A stretch of 64,000 nt of DNA from Notospermus geniculatus (taxonomy: Eukaryota; Nemertea; Pilidiophora; Heteronemertea; Lineidae), in assembly GCA_002633025.1 (NCBI GenBank), contig NMRB01000086.1, positions 414,214 through 478,213 of the forward strand. The letters are read 5' to 3'. The first letter of the stretch is position 1; each line of letters begins with the position of its first letter. Positions 33,716 through 45,104 of this stretch are shown here, piece after piece. The translations under genes were made by a program, and so were the position numbers. The notes below the pieces were generated by a model. The model was not told the origin of the DNA, did not search any database, and saw nothing but the letters and a program-made list of their open reading frames with translations.

Positions 33716-35963
33716 ATCATTATTGTGCCCATGTGTTGGTTTTGGGCAAATATGGTTTAGTTTTACATTCGTGATTTCAGAATTTTCGTGCCCTTCAAGT
33801 TTGCAATTCAACTCGTCCATTTCGCAAAAGGGACTCGCGACAACAAAGCGAATTTCAAACATGTCAAGAGTATACAAAGGCCTACAAAGTCATAGGGTTG
33901 AAGAATCACACCGTGTCAAGATTCATCAGTCACACCAGATAATATAGATATTTTCCCTCAATTAGCCATAAAATTCAATACCTGCGGGCAAATTTATTGT
34001 CAAACTCGAATACCCTGTCTATAGGTTTCACCGAAAGTTGACTGTCTCTTTGTGGCAGGTTCACTCTGGTATTCAGATCAGGTAATTCAATTCACCATTC
34101 CATCAGTCCTACTGATTCCGAGAGCAGCGTCATTGTCCGCGTCCTTTCTTCCCCCAACCACTTCCATCTTTGTTTACCCAGCATCCTTCACATCTCTGAG
34201 AAAGCCAATTGTTACATCAGTCGAGTCACAATTCTCCCGCAAATGTTCGCGTCAGTTCGGGGGTGATTGCGATTTTCTCCCTTCCTTTTGCGAGACATTT
34301 GCTAATTACCACACTTTGAGCTCCGGTAGAATATCAATTGTCCAATGGCATTCAACGTTTACATTGCCAACATCAGTATGCATAAAGCAGCCCCAGTCCA
34401 TCAAAGATACTTTAGAAATGGCACCATTATCGGCAAGAGATGAGTCAAATTTGGTAAATTTCATTTGAATCAGTTACAAAGCTTAGCGGAAAACACCCAT
34501 TATTGTAGCCAGTTATGACACCATCAGGTTCGGCGGCGATCAATTTCGATTGCAATACCGCTTCGTATACACCCTCTTCTCATTTCATTGGCCAAAGCTT
34601 TGAACCGAGAAAACAGTACAAATTTCTCATCCCGTGTCCTAATCAAATGACTGCGCGTATAAACACGATAATTGTCGCGGTGTAATCTGTTTAGTTGTCC
34701 TTGTGATAGCGTGGCGTTCATGATACGCCACGGCTTATTTGCCGTTGATTCGATTTCATCGGGTGTCATTATATCTAAGGAGTTTCGACTTGTTCACGAT
34801 ATCCCCGAGAGGTGCTTGTCCCAGCAGCCAATAAACAATGACTATTGGTCGTATCAGTGGAAACAGTGATCATTTTATTTCGTCATTTGTCTCAATTGAA
34901 TATCGTCGAGTTTCTGGTTGATCTGATTTCCGTCTTTTGATCACTTGGAGCAGTAACACTCATCACAATGTTCTTCAGGCGTCAGCTATTGTGTCGTTTT
35001 CATTGCTCGAGACTTTCTTTTTGAAAGTTTCTTGCCCTCAACCTTTTCTGCTGTGAAAGTAGAATTTGCAAATGTCGTGTCAAAATTGACATCAATATAT
35101 GGGAATTGCGAATCCTGGGGAAGGCTTGCTCTGTCAAAGTGCTATAGGTATTGGCCTCATAATGAGTTACATACGCTCCAATTACCCCCACCCCCAGAGG
35201 AATAATTCTTTCGATTTGGGACGCCACCACTCATCCAATATGGCCGCCAGAACCACCATCTTTATTTTCGTTTCTGGAGAACTTGCCTGTACAGGCAGGG
35301 GCATATGTCACACTTTGTGTCGCTCTTGTTTTTACGTGAAATGTCCCTTTCTAATCCAAGCTCTCAAATATCACAAACGAAGCCATTTTGCTGTCTAGTC
35401 CCTTCTCATCTCCGTAATTTTCAAGATTAGTTCGCATGTTAGTCTTAAGCATTGTGGTAATTAGTCTCGAGCAGAACGCTAATAAGTTTTGAATGATGCT
35501 ACAATTGACACGAACGCCCTGTCAGTGTTCCTGGTGACAATGATCGAATGCAGGTGCCATTATTAAATTGCTTCTATTTGAAATGAGTACACTGAATTGC
35601 ATGACATCTTGAATAAAATGATAAATCTTCTTTTATTAATTTTGCACGTTTATTGAAACTTTCACTATTCATCTCTAAGTTCAACTTGCCAATTGTAGGC
35701 GTTGTGATTTGCAGATTTTTAAATACTTTTCTGTGGTGTCAGATGCGAGTGAAAGGCAATGGAAAAATTCACAACCCTCATGATGGGTATTCATTTGAAG
35801 GTTTTCAAAAAGATCTTTCAAGTGGTAGGCCTGTCATGATTCCTTTTCAGAAAGTGGTCATTTTCTGTAATCCTGAAATTGCATCTTGAGGATGAATGTC
35901 TTCGTTGTGGTTGAAAAACAAATGTCCAAAAAATGAGATCGTATATTTCATTTTCGTGCTGTT
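33716..35963. other. Noncoding, no gene recognised
   Basis: Several open frames up to 138 codons (34052-34468) are present, but composition and lack of family resemblance argue that they are chance. Confidence 0.4.
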
Positions 35964-36075
35964 GGCTGGTATTCATAAAAGTTAGCAAATGCTTTTACAT
36001 AAGATTCTCACAGCAGTGTCCAATGTAAATGTACTACAAAATTTAAAGTAAAAGCATTTACTAGCTTTTATAGCC
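35964..36075. mobile_element. MITE family G, copy 1 (GTT duplication)
   Basis: 112 bp hairpin, ends GGCTGGTATTCATAAAAG and CTTTTATAGCC, sharing GCAAATGCTTTTAC and GTAAAAGCATTTACT. Flanked by GTT at 35961-35963 and 36076-36078. Confidence 0.8.
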
Positions 36076-36714
36076 GTTGTGCATTGTGACAATTCTTCCA
36101 ACCCGGCAATTTCTCCCAACAACGTCCCATATCAGTTCATAATTCTTAGACCAGGAAAACCTATAGGAACTCTTCATTGAAATGCAAATTGTGCCCACAG
36201 AACCTCGCGAAGAATTTCATGGTGTTATTAAATTAGGTATGGAACAGCGAGGGAGTGGTGCGGATGGTTCATCGCTTAAGAAATTTAACAATTCCCACTT
36301 CAGATTATTCAAATGAAGGTAAATGAATATAGTATTCAAACATGTTTGGAATTAAACAAAATATAATGAGAAAACAAAGTTGTTTTCGTCGCGAATTTGA
36401 CTTTGTAATTTGCTAATTTAGTTAGCAGATTGACAAGTTTTTTTTCAGGGACATTCGTACATGTAAGGTTTATTTCATTGAATTTTTGGAACGTCTGAAG
36501 TTCTCTTCGAGTGGCAAACAATTGAGGTGTTTTGTAGAATGATAATGTTTAGATTATGTGAGGAGAATTTGATATGATTTGAAATTTGCGTTTGAGGCTG
36601 AAATATTTGAAAAATATGAACATGTAGGAATGCTAATTTAGACTGAACTGGTTGAATTCCCTTTGCATTTACGTGCCAGACTTCTCCAACATTTAGAAGA
36701 GACCATATTTTGTA

Positions 36715-37045
36715 ATGATCTCCTCAAACTCGGTGACCTTGATGACCTTAAGCGGTGACCTTCTCAAACTTGATGACCTTAAGCAGTGACCTTGATAGAA
36801 CACCAGAATATTGGCAATCTTTAGAAGACTGTGCTCTATAATGATCCCCTCAACTTGGATGACGTTGAGTGACCTTGAAGCTGTGACCTTGAGTTGCTGC
36901 TCTAACCTTGAGTGACCTTTCAGCCATGACCTTGAGTTGCAGCCCACCAGGCCACACCAGCACTGACAGAACACACGATCACGGGCAACATTTAGACGAG
37001 GCTCCTCAAATAAGGTGACCTTAGTCATGACCTTGAGTTGATGCC
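36715..37045. repeat. Cluster of eleven TGACCT hexamers (nuclear-receptor half-sites)
   Basis: TGACCT occurs eleven times in about 330 bp, six of them as TGACCTTGA, the complement of TCAAGGTCA. That is the known extended monomer site of ERR and NR5A (SF-1/FTZ-F1) receptors. Spacing is irregular, so it may be a decayed minisatellite or a receptor-binding element. Confidence 0.6.
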
Positions 37046-37883
37046 ACAAAGCTTTAAGCGTCAAACTTGCCCCAGAAGGGAACAGCCTTTGTAATGAAAC
37101 CTGTTCGTGAGCAAAAAGATTTGAAATGAAATCAAGGTTTCAATGGCGTACAATGGTTTTATTCTCTAATGTTCTCATCTCTTTTAACTTTGTTGAAAAC
37201 AAATCCGTCCAGAATTCCAATTCAGTGAATTCTATGACCAGAACTGATACCACTACCGCAGAATACGTTTTTACCAAGCTTTGAAAACGATTCCCGATTT
37301 TTCAGTATCCATGTCACACTTTTGTTCTTTCGTTTCTAATAACTTTTGGAACAGTGGGATTTGTATAGAACACCACAGTTTTTAACTGGGATTACAAACC
37401 TTTGTTATTCGGTATCTATTTCATTAGGCTTTGTGTGAAGGGTTGGGCTTTTGAAATGTTATACTCGGGTTAGGGCAACGGTATTGAAATTCTAAAGACA
37501 CCAGTCTAAAAGATCATCCGGTGAAATTTCACGGTGTCTTCTCGTGAACGCCATTTATTGCTATTGATTCAAACTGTATGAATAGCTTTGGTGGCATTCT
37601 GACTTTTTTGTACGTTTGCCTCTTCAGGCAAGAGAAGGCTGGTGTTAAGAATACGTGAACGTACCGTCATCAAAATATGAGTCCTCCCACAGAGTGAGGA
37701 AGGGTTGTAGGCATGTTGACATGAAATGAAATCTGTATTGGAATGAATGCTGCTCTAGTGGTGGAGTACGGAGGAAAGTCATGGTGACCTGCCGTAGGTA
37801 CGATCAGCGACCTCTATTTAATAGGGTTTAGGTACTTTTCTGTCTTGTATACAATTTTGAAATTTGACAGACTGTGCCTTGGC

Positions 37884-38130
37884 AGGAGCTGTGGTGGTCT
37901 AGTTGCTCGGGTCTGTTGCTAGTGGTCACGAGGTCCCAGGTTCAAATCCTACTGTCTCTGGCTAGCAGTCACATGTCCCAGATTCGAATCCCGCTAACTA
38001 CGTTAGATGCTGGGCAGGTCTCTTTCCCTACCTTGCCTCACTTTACCCAGGTGTATAAATGCTTACAGTTCAGAAAAAAATGAGGATTGGGTGCTGAATG
38101 AGCAGCTCCTCTGAGTTCTACTGAAAGGTT
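37884..38130 (+). repeat. tRNA-derived SINE
   Basis: A-box-like TGGTGGTCTAGTTGCTCGGG, then B box GGTTCAAATCC at tRNA distance. A second B-box-like AGATTCGAATCCCGC and a body with TTTACCCAGGTGTATAAATG follow. No intact tRNA fold. Confidence 0.65.
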
Positions 38131-38904
38131 TCAGGATAGACTGGGATTAAAGTGTGAAGTTGGATGACACCTCGACGTTTTGATGTCAGATTTTAAACAC
38201 AAACTTTAAACTGTGAAAGTATCAAATTCCCTTGTGTCCCTCGATTGAAGGCAGTACTTACCGTAGTTCACAAACAGACCGTCTCTGTTCCCATCCCACG
38301 GTGTCAATACATGTAGGTGCTCAACAAAGTGTCCTGAGTTTCAAAAAGCCAAGCGTCACAGAGCTCTGAAATCCATCACAGATAAAAATCCTAAATTAGA
38401 AATTAAAAACTGGACAGCTGGACTTGTGCAGCATATAAACTTACCATTGATGTATCGTCTTCTGCCTTGGAACAGTTTGAGACAAACTTTGATCCAGTCG
38501 AGGAGTGCTCGTCTCCGCCTCAGGTTAACACAACCCCGTTTCCTAGCTGGTAATCCGCACCTTAAAGTTCGTGATCTCTTGTCTTTGAAGCACACTAGAC
38601 GATAATCACCTTTTGTGCCACTATTCTCTTAAAAGTGAACTTCTAAATAGGAGTTCAACCTCCACGCCTCTGATCTATCTAACTCACTCAGCTTAAACCC
38701 CGTCTTTGAAACAGTGATATTACTTAAATGTTCGTCGTTCATTGTCATGTCAAAGCATTTACCAACTTGTGTTTAAATCGACTTCAAAGTTGTATGAACT
38801 TTGGTCTGAATTCAGTTTTGCGAAGAAGAAAGATTCTGTGCCATTCATCCAGGCCCGTCTTGTCTGGGGCGTATAAAAAGGTGTTTCAGGACCCATGTTT
38901 CTTT

Positions 38905-39060
38905 GGGGTGTCAGATTGATGCAGTGGAAATGTCGGTGCATCCACTGCCGAGGCTCCAGGTTCAATCCCCTAGTCACACCCATTCTTCATGTGATTGGGA
39001 GGGTCACTCTCTTGGACAGCGCAGGTTTTCTCCGGACACTCTGGTTTCCTCCTGCTTTTC
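38905..39060 (+). repeat. tRNA-derived SINE with a widespread body motif
   Basis: B box GGTTCAATCCC (38959-38969) preceded by a tRNA-like region, then TTTTCTCCGGACACTCTGG and TTTCCTCC. A very similar pyrimidine-rich body block is shared by SINEs of several animal phyla (from memory). Confidence 0.55.
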
Positions 39061-39097
39061 ATTTAGTTGCCAAATATTCATTGTCTTTAGAGTCAAT

Positions 39098-39316
39098 TAT
39101 GTACAGCTTGATATCCAACATAGAGCACAAAAAAAAACGACACACAAAATGATAGTAAACATAAAGGCGTCTCCAAATCTTGAAGATTTTCAACCCCAAC
39201 CGGGGTCTTCCTCAGGCACTTTCTCAACTAGAACGCGCCTGAGGAAGGCCCCGGTTGGTGTTGAAAATTTGCAAGATTTGGAGACGACTTTATGTTTACT
39301 ATGTACAGCTTGATAT
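39098..39316. mobile_element. Hammerhead-like element, copy A (head-to-head pair, 17-bp duplication)
   Basis: A 185-bp insert (39115-39299) is flanked by two exact copies of TATGTACAGCTTGATAT (39098-39114, 39300-39316). It holds two inverted half-elements. Each carries CTGAGGA, a hairpin of about GACCCC/GGGGT, then GAAA and a short second hairpin. The length of the target duplication points to retroposition. Confidence 0.7.
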
Positions 39317-40483
39317 AAATTATTCATACTTGACACTCTTCGTCTTATGGATTATGGCCAGGGTCTATCGTTAGGCCTATTTAATGTGACAGTTTTACTA
39401 TATGGATATTATACCACCAATTTTGCCCACTGAATGGCGCATTGTCCATATAATGTGCAAGACTTGTTTACCTATCAATATCGGCCATAATCGAACCTCA
39501 TGATGTGTGTGTGATATCATAAAAGTGAATCCGTTGGAACAAGATTTATTTGTGTGTCCACTTTTATACGACACAAGCACTATAAAATTGTCGCAGTTGG
39601 TGACACGATCTTGGGCATGTTGCGGTTTGCTTAACCAGTTGCAGACAATCATTTTATGAGGAGAATTGTTAGAAATCTGCGGTCAGCGTTTAATCAGTGT
39701 CGTCGTTAATATCCGCTTAGCCCCTCGATAGAGGAGTACAGCAACAATAACTATGTTTGGCTTCATAATGCCACTTTGATGGACTTAATATTGCCTCTTT
39801 TTTCATTTACAAAACACACTCAACGATATACACAAACCCAGGAAGCGTCATGAGCCTGATGTAGTGCCATTGAGGAGAAGGCGGTCTACGACATGCGGTC
39901 CTATTCTCTTCAATCTCGATTACATGAACATTTCAATGACCCGTACTCTCAATTGAAGAGCACCGCAATAATAGAACGGAAATTTACGCCATTGATTTTA
40001 TTTTGGTTCATTTGCTCTCTTTTCTGTCCTCGGTTTTCCTTCTCGTATTTATTAGCTGATTATTATGTGGTTATTGGTCGGAGACAACGGCCGCCTTTAC
40101 TTATGTATAACGCCACTATTAAAATATCATTACAACAGTCATATTTCATGTTAAGGAGAATACGGCTGCCTTAATGTTCGCAGGGTTCAGGAAATTAGAA
40201 ATAGAGAGTGGTGGCGGTGGATTTTATTTGAACAATCGCGGGTATTAATCGAGTGTGTAAAACATGTGAAGTCATGAAACACCCACCATTGTGCTGATTT
40301 CTTTTGAAAAATGGCTGATTAGCTTTATATAATGTGGCGTATTATTTATTGGTGAGACTTTCTGGAGGTTTATGGGATTTTATGAATGTGGTCATCAATA
40401 TGGCAGTATCAGTCCTTTATATCGCAAATACCAAGTCTAGATTATTGGTGAGCAAAAATTGACTGATGATTTTCACAGTGTCT

Positions 40484-40908
40484 TGTACTTTTGTAGTTCA
40501 GGACTTGGAGTGTTCGCTGTCTGTGGCATGAGGTTTATTGACTGTTCTTCGAAAGTGAGAAGGGTGGGAGCATGGTGGAACCAGTCCTCAAGCAGAAAAA
40601 TCTGGTCCACAGTTCATGATTCCTGACTTAGAAGGTGGTTGATGAAGATATTTTTGAAAAAATAGTTCAAAAATGATTTCCAAGATTGAAGACGCTTGTA
40701 CTTTTGTAGTTCAGGACCTGGAGTGTTCGCTGGCTGTGGCATGAGGTTTATTGACTGTTCTTGGAAAGTGAGAAGGGAAGGAGCATGGTGAAACCAGTCC
40801 TCAAGCAGAAAAATCTGGTCCACAGTTCATGATTACTGACTTAAAAAGTGGTTGATGAAGATGTTTTTGCAATTTGGAAAAATACTTCAAAAATGCTTTC
40901 CAAGATTG
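40484..40908. repeat. Tandem duplication, about 210-bp unit, two copies
   Basis: CTTGTACTTTTGTAGTTCAG begins units at 40484 and 40694. The copies differ by scattered substitutions and a short insertion in the second. Confidence 0.8.
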
Positions 40909-41059
40909 AAGACACTGAAATTGAAAACCGGAGACTCTAGCAAAAGGGGTGTCGCTGTGCACTCGCAGGAGATGAGGCCGATTCGTACCATGCCATCCTA
41001 ACACTGGGTTCAAAAACCCCAAATAATGCCGTTCAGCATTGTCAATTTAAAATTCCTAA

Positions 41060-41254
41060 AGCAGGCCTCACACGAGGACGGTTCTGACGGCGGTTCAGCA
41101 CGGTTCAATAGGGAGGTTTAGAAATCAAGCGATATATGCAATATAAAATCCGGTTAATGTGTAGTATAAAAAATAAAGTTATCGTTTGATTTCTAAACCT
41201 CCCTATTGAACCGTGCTGAACCGCCGTCAGAACCATCCTCGTGTGAGGCCTGCT
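41060..41254. mobile_element. PIF/Harbinger-type MITE with documented empty site
   Basis: 195 bp. Arms of about 75 bp with two mismatches; ends AGCAGGCCTCACACGAGG and CCTCGTGTGAGGCCTGCT. Flanked by TAA at 41057-41059 and 41255-41257. The other haplotype copy has CCTAAAACC with a single TAA at this point, which proves the 3-bp duplication. Confidence 0.9.
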
Positions 41255-41642
41255 TAAAACCTTTTGAATTCGTCACCCTGAATCACCTTCTGTGACGTTG
41301 CCGCCATTTACTTACACAATATGATTGATAATATGACACTCAGATTAATGATTTTATTCTCAAAATAAAGTATTCCATTCGAGATAGATTTAGTGAAATT
41401 ATAAAAGTCTGCTGTTGAAGAATTGTTAAGTCTTTCACCTCCATTAATTCCAATTGATTGAAGTTTTTCAAGTTGGAGAGTTAATCATGAGAGTCATGCT
41501 ATTTTCATATTATTGAAAATAATGAAAATTGTTCTGGTAACGTAATACCCATCCATAATGGTTAATGTTTGGTCATTCTACTAGCTAATTTCCTTTCCGT
41601 TATTGAGGATTTCTATGAGAATGGGCTTATGGAATTTATTAG

Positions 41643-41820
41643 GTTCCTTTTCTATCACTCTGGGATCTCTACTAGAGAGCTCTACTAGAAAGTGCCTGAG
41701 GAAGACCCCGCTTGGGGTCGAAAATTTGCGAAATTCGGAGACGACTTAATTACTTGTACTGTCATTTTGTGTGTCGTTTTTTTGTGCTCTATGTTGGATA
41801 TCGTTCCTTTTCTATCACTC
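41643..41820 (+). mobile_element. Hammerhead-like element, copy B (18-bp duplication)
   Basis: 142-bp insert (41661-41802) between exact copies of GTTCCTTTTCTATCACTC. It starts TGGGATCTCTACTAG and carries GCCTGAGGAAGACCCCGC, then TTGGGGTCGAAAATTTGCG, AAATTC and GGAGACGACTT. It ends in a T-rich tract and GTGCTCTATGTTGGATATC. Confidence 0.8.
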
Positions 41821-42761
41821 CACTCTCTATTCCATCACACCATTCTTTGGCTGTGAGGGCAGTAGGCCTAACTGCACCAGCCTTCCAAATTTTGTGAAGA
41901 ACACCGATTTGTTGGTTGGTGAACATATCTCTACTTTGTAACCAATACCTTTTTGCTGGCAACAGATACAGCGAAGTTAGACGAACAAAAAGGTGTCAGC
42001 AGCTGCCAATATCAAAATGATAACAAGCCACCTTCACATCCAATGAAGCAATATTATTTCTCTGTTCCAATAGGGGGGTCATAACCTGGATTATGAGAGA
42101 GCACTGTCACCTTTATCTACCCTACCACAAAGCCTGGTGACGCCGGTTTTGTGTCCGTATGTCCCGTATCAATCAAACGACAGCGATGACTGTGAAATTG
42201 GAAATGGCGCTTTCAGTATCTTGAGTTTTTGAATACAATATCCACAACCTTTGATTATAAGGTCCGTTTCAACTTAACTTTGATGTGTGTTATGTACACT
42301 GATGTACTGGTGCTTTGTTCTTCTCAACGTGGAAATCTTCGTTGTTTCACCTCTTCTTGAATAATTTCATTCCTGTACACTTTTCCTCTTCTGCGGTGAC
42401 TCGGCGACACGGAACTGTCTTTGTGAGTCACATCATCCAAAGAATACATCCCTTTGTACAAAAACCATGCACAATGTACGCATTATCAGCATCTTCTTAC
42501 GTTGAAAGGGAATTTGACAGAAGGTTATCCTGGTGTTACTAGCAATAAAGACACTTGTACAAAATGCAACAATTGAAGTGGCAAATATGGCAGGTTTCTC
42601 AGATGTCAAAAGATTTACTCAAAAGTGATGAGAAATCAATGAATGGAAGAAATTGTTATATTCGGAGACAGTTTTCTGTTTGTTATCTGCGTGGCTTTCA
42701 TCTCTGTCGTTTGGAACTGGTGAGAAGAATCCTNGAAGATGCTGACATTGAAAACCAGAGA

Positions 42762-42904
42762 CTCTAGCAAATATCCAACATAGAGCACAACAAAAAAAAA
42801 ACGACACACAAAATGATAGTAAACAAAGTTGTCTCCGAATTTCGCAAATTTTCGACCCCAACCAGGGTCTTCCTCAGGCACTTTCTAGAGGAGGCTCTAG
42901 CAAA
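42762..42904 (-). mobile_element. Hammerhead-like element, copy C (10-bp duplication, empty site at 40935)
   Basis: 123-bp insert (42772-42894), minus orientation, between two copies of CTCTAGCAAA. The left haplotype has a single CTCTAGCAAA at 40935-40944, so the insertion is polymorphic. The core CTGAGGA, stem GACCCT/GGGGTC and GAAA are intact. Confidence 0.8.
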
Positions 42905-43406
42905 AGGGGTGTCGCTGTGCACTCGCAGGAGATGAGGCTGAACTGTATCCATACCATCCTAACACTGCATGGGTTTAAAAACCCCAAACAACGCCGCTTA
43001 GCATTGTCAATTTAAAATTCCTAAAACCTTTTGAATTCGTCACTCTGAATCACCTTGTGTGAGTTGCCGTCATTTACTTACACAATGATTGATAATATGA
43101 AACTCAGATTAATGATTTCATTCTCAAAATAAAGTATTCCATTCGAGATAGATTGACTTGAATTATAAAAGTCTAGTGTTGAAGATTTGTTAAGTCTTTC
43201 ACCTCCATTAATTCCAATTGATTGAAGTTTTTCAAGTTGGAGCGTTAATCATGAGAGTCATGCTATTTTCATATTATTGAAAATAATGAAAATTGTTCTG
43301 GTAACGTAATACCCATCCATAATGGTTAATGTTTGGTCATTCTACTAGCTAATTTCCTTTCCGTTATTGAGGATTTCTATGAGAATGGGCTTATGAAATT
43401 TATTAG

Positions 43407-43574
43407 GTTCCTTTTCTATCACTCTGGGATCTCTACTAGAGAGCTCTACTAGAAAGTGCCTGACTGGAAGGGGTCGAACATTTGCGAAATTCGGCGACGA
43501 CTTGTACTATTATTTTGTGTGTCGTCTTTTGTGCTGTATGTTGGATGTCGTTCCTTTTCTATATATATCACTCC
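43407..43574 (+). mobile_element. Hammerhead-like element, allelic copy of B, degenerate core
   Basis: Same insertion site as copy B on the other haplotype. The core is damaged (CTGACTGGAAGG replaces the CTGAGGA and stem region), and the right target copy has a TA expansion. Confidence 0.75.
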
Positions 43575-44807
43575 ACACTATTCCATCTCACTGTTCTTTG
43601 GCTGTTAGGGCAGTAGGCCTAACTGCACCAGCCTTCCAAATTTTGTGAAGAACACCGATTTGTTGGTTGGTGAACATATCTCTACTTTGTAACCAATGCC
43701 TTTTTGCTGGCAACAGATACAGCGAAGTTAGACGAACAAAAAGGTGTCAGCAGCTGCCAATATCAAAATGATAACAAGCCACCTTCACATCCAATGAAGC
43801 AATATTATTTCTCTGTTCCAATAGGGGGGTCATAACCTGGATTATGAGAGAGCACTGTCACCTTTATCTACCCTACCACAAAGCCTGGTGACGCCGGTTT
43901 TGTGTCCGTATGTCCCGTATCAATCAAACGACAGCGATGACTGTGAAATTGGAAATGGCGCTTTCAGTATCTTGAGTTTTTGAATACAATATCCACAACC
44001 TTTGATTATAAGGTCCGTTTCAACTTAACTTTGATGTGTGTTATGTACACTGATGTACTGGTGCTTTGTTCTTCTCAACGTGGAAATCTTCGTTGTTTCA
44101 CCTCTTCTTGAATAATTTCATTCCTGTACACTTTTCCTCTTCTGCGGTGACTCGGCGACACGGAACCGTCTTTGTGAGTCACATCATCCAAAGAATACAT
44201 CCCTTTGTACAAAAACCATGCACAATGTACGCATTATCAGCATCTTCTTACGTTGAAAGGGAATTTGACAGAAGGTTATCCTGGTGTTACTAGCAATAAA
44301 GACACTTGTACAAAATGCAACAATTGAAGTGGCAAATATGGCAGGTTTCTCAGATGTCAAAAGATTTACTCAAAAGTGATGAGAAATCAATGAATGGAAG
44401 AAATTGTTATATTCGGAGACAGTTTTCTGTTTGTTATCTGCGTGGCTTTCATCTCTGTCGTTTGGAACTGGTGAGAAGAATCCTTTTATTCGGACTTCTT
44501 CACTTCTGGTGCCGTCACAAAAGCAAGCTTGTGTCGTAGGATGACAAAGGTTTTCTTCCGTTTGTCTCTTCATCTGTGTATTGTGTAAATCCCACACTGT
44601 AGTTGGATTCAGGGGAGAGCATCCACTGGAGAGTGCCAGGATGTGTTGACCTGCATCATTACTGTTGGTCTGCTGCGAGAGGGGTGCTGGTCATCTCTAT
44701 TGTTGCGAGATCGATTTCGAGTCCTGACCAAGCGCTACTCTACTTCTTGAGAGTTGACTCTTTGTTCAGTCCACGTTGTTGGTCGCCTCTGGCCTAACTT
44801 CCTCCAT

Positions 44808-44886
44808 ATGAGAGTTTTCTTTTACAAGTTGGCTCTCAATGGACAATGTCATAGAGGTCCATGTGGGCCTACTCTACTTATGGTAA
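44808..44886. repeat. Family F hairpin, half copy
   Basis: GAGAGTTTTCTTTTACAAGT and GGCTCTCAATGG match the family arm; the second arm is not present. It abuts the MITE starting at 44887. Confidence 0.45.
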
Positions 44887-45104
44887 ATTTGTGACCCGTC
44901 ACCACACAATCAGTGCCAAATCGCTCTGAAGTTGCTGGTTGAGACAACGTTTTGTCAATTTCAGTAGGCCGAGGCTTATTATTGTCTGTCTTTTGAAAAA
45001 TCTGAGCGATTACATTTCTTCCTGTATCTTCCAGAGTTATTTTGGTTCACCCTGGTTGATATCTTCTGCAATTTAAGATGAGTTTTGCTGCGGCGGGTCA
45101 CATT
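44887..45104. mobile_element. MITE with TGTGACCC ends, copy 2
   Basis: Ends TTTGTGACCCGTC and GCGGGTCACATTT; related to 26961-27167. Its right part is repeated in the second haplotype block near 46340. Confidence 0.65.

Larger units (their letters stand above)
40909..42733. repeat. Duplicated block 3, left copy
   Basis: Repeats as 42735-44484 after the single N at 42734. It differs from the right copy by an extra MITE (41060-41254) and by lacking the insertion at 42772-42894. About 830 bp at its right end differ by only two substitutions that I could find. Most likely two haplotypes. Confidence 0.85.
42735..44484. repeat. Duplicated block 3, right copy
   Basis: Begins after the N at 42734 with sequence equivalent to 40909 and continues beyond the repeat into unique DNA. 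Lacks the Harbinger MITE; has its own hammerhead-like insert. Confidence 0.85.

Noticed and set aside
34052-34468. 138-codon frame
   Set aside because: No family resemblance or splice support, and antisense frames are similarly open in the region; treated as chance.
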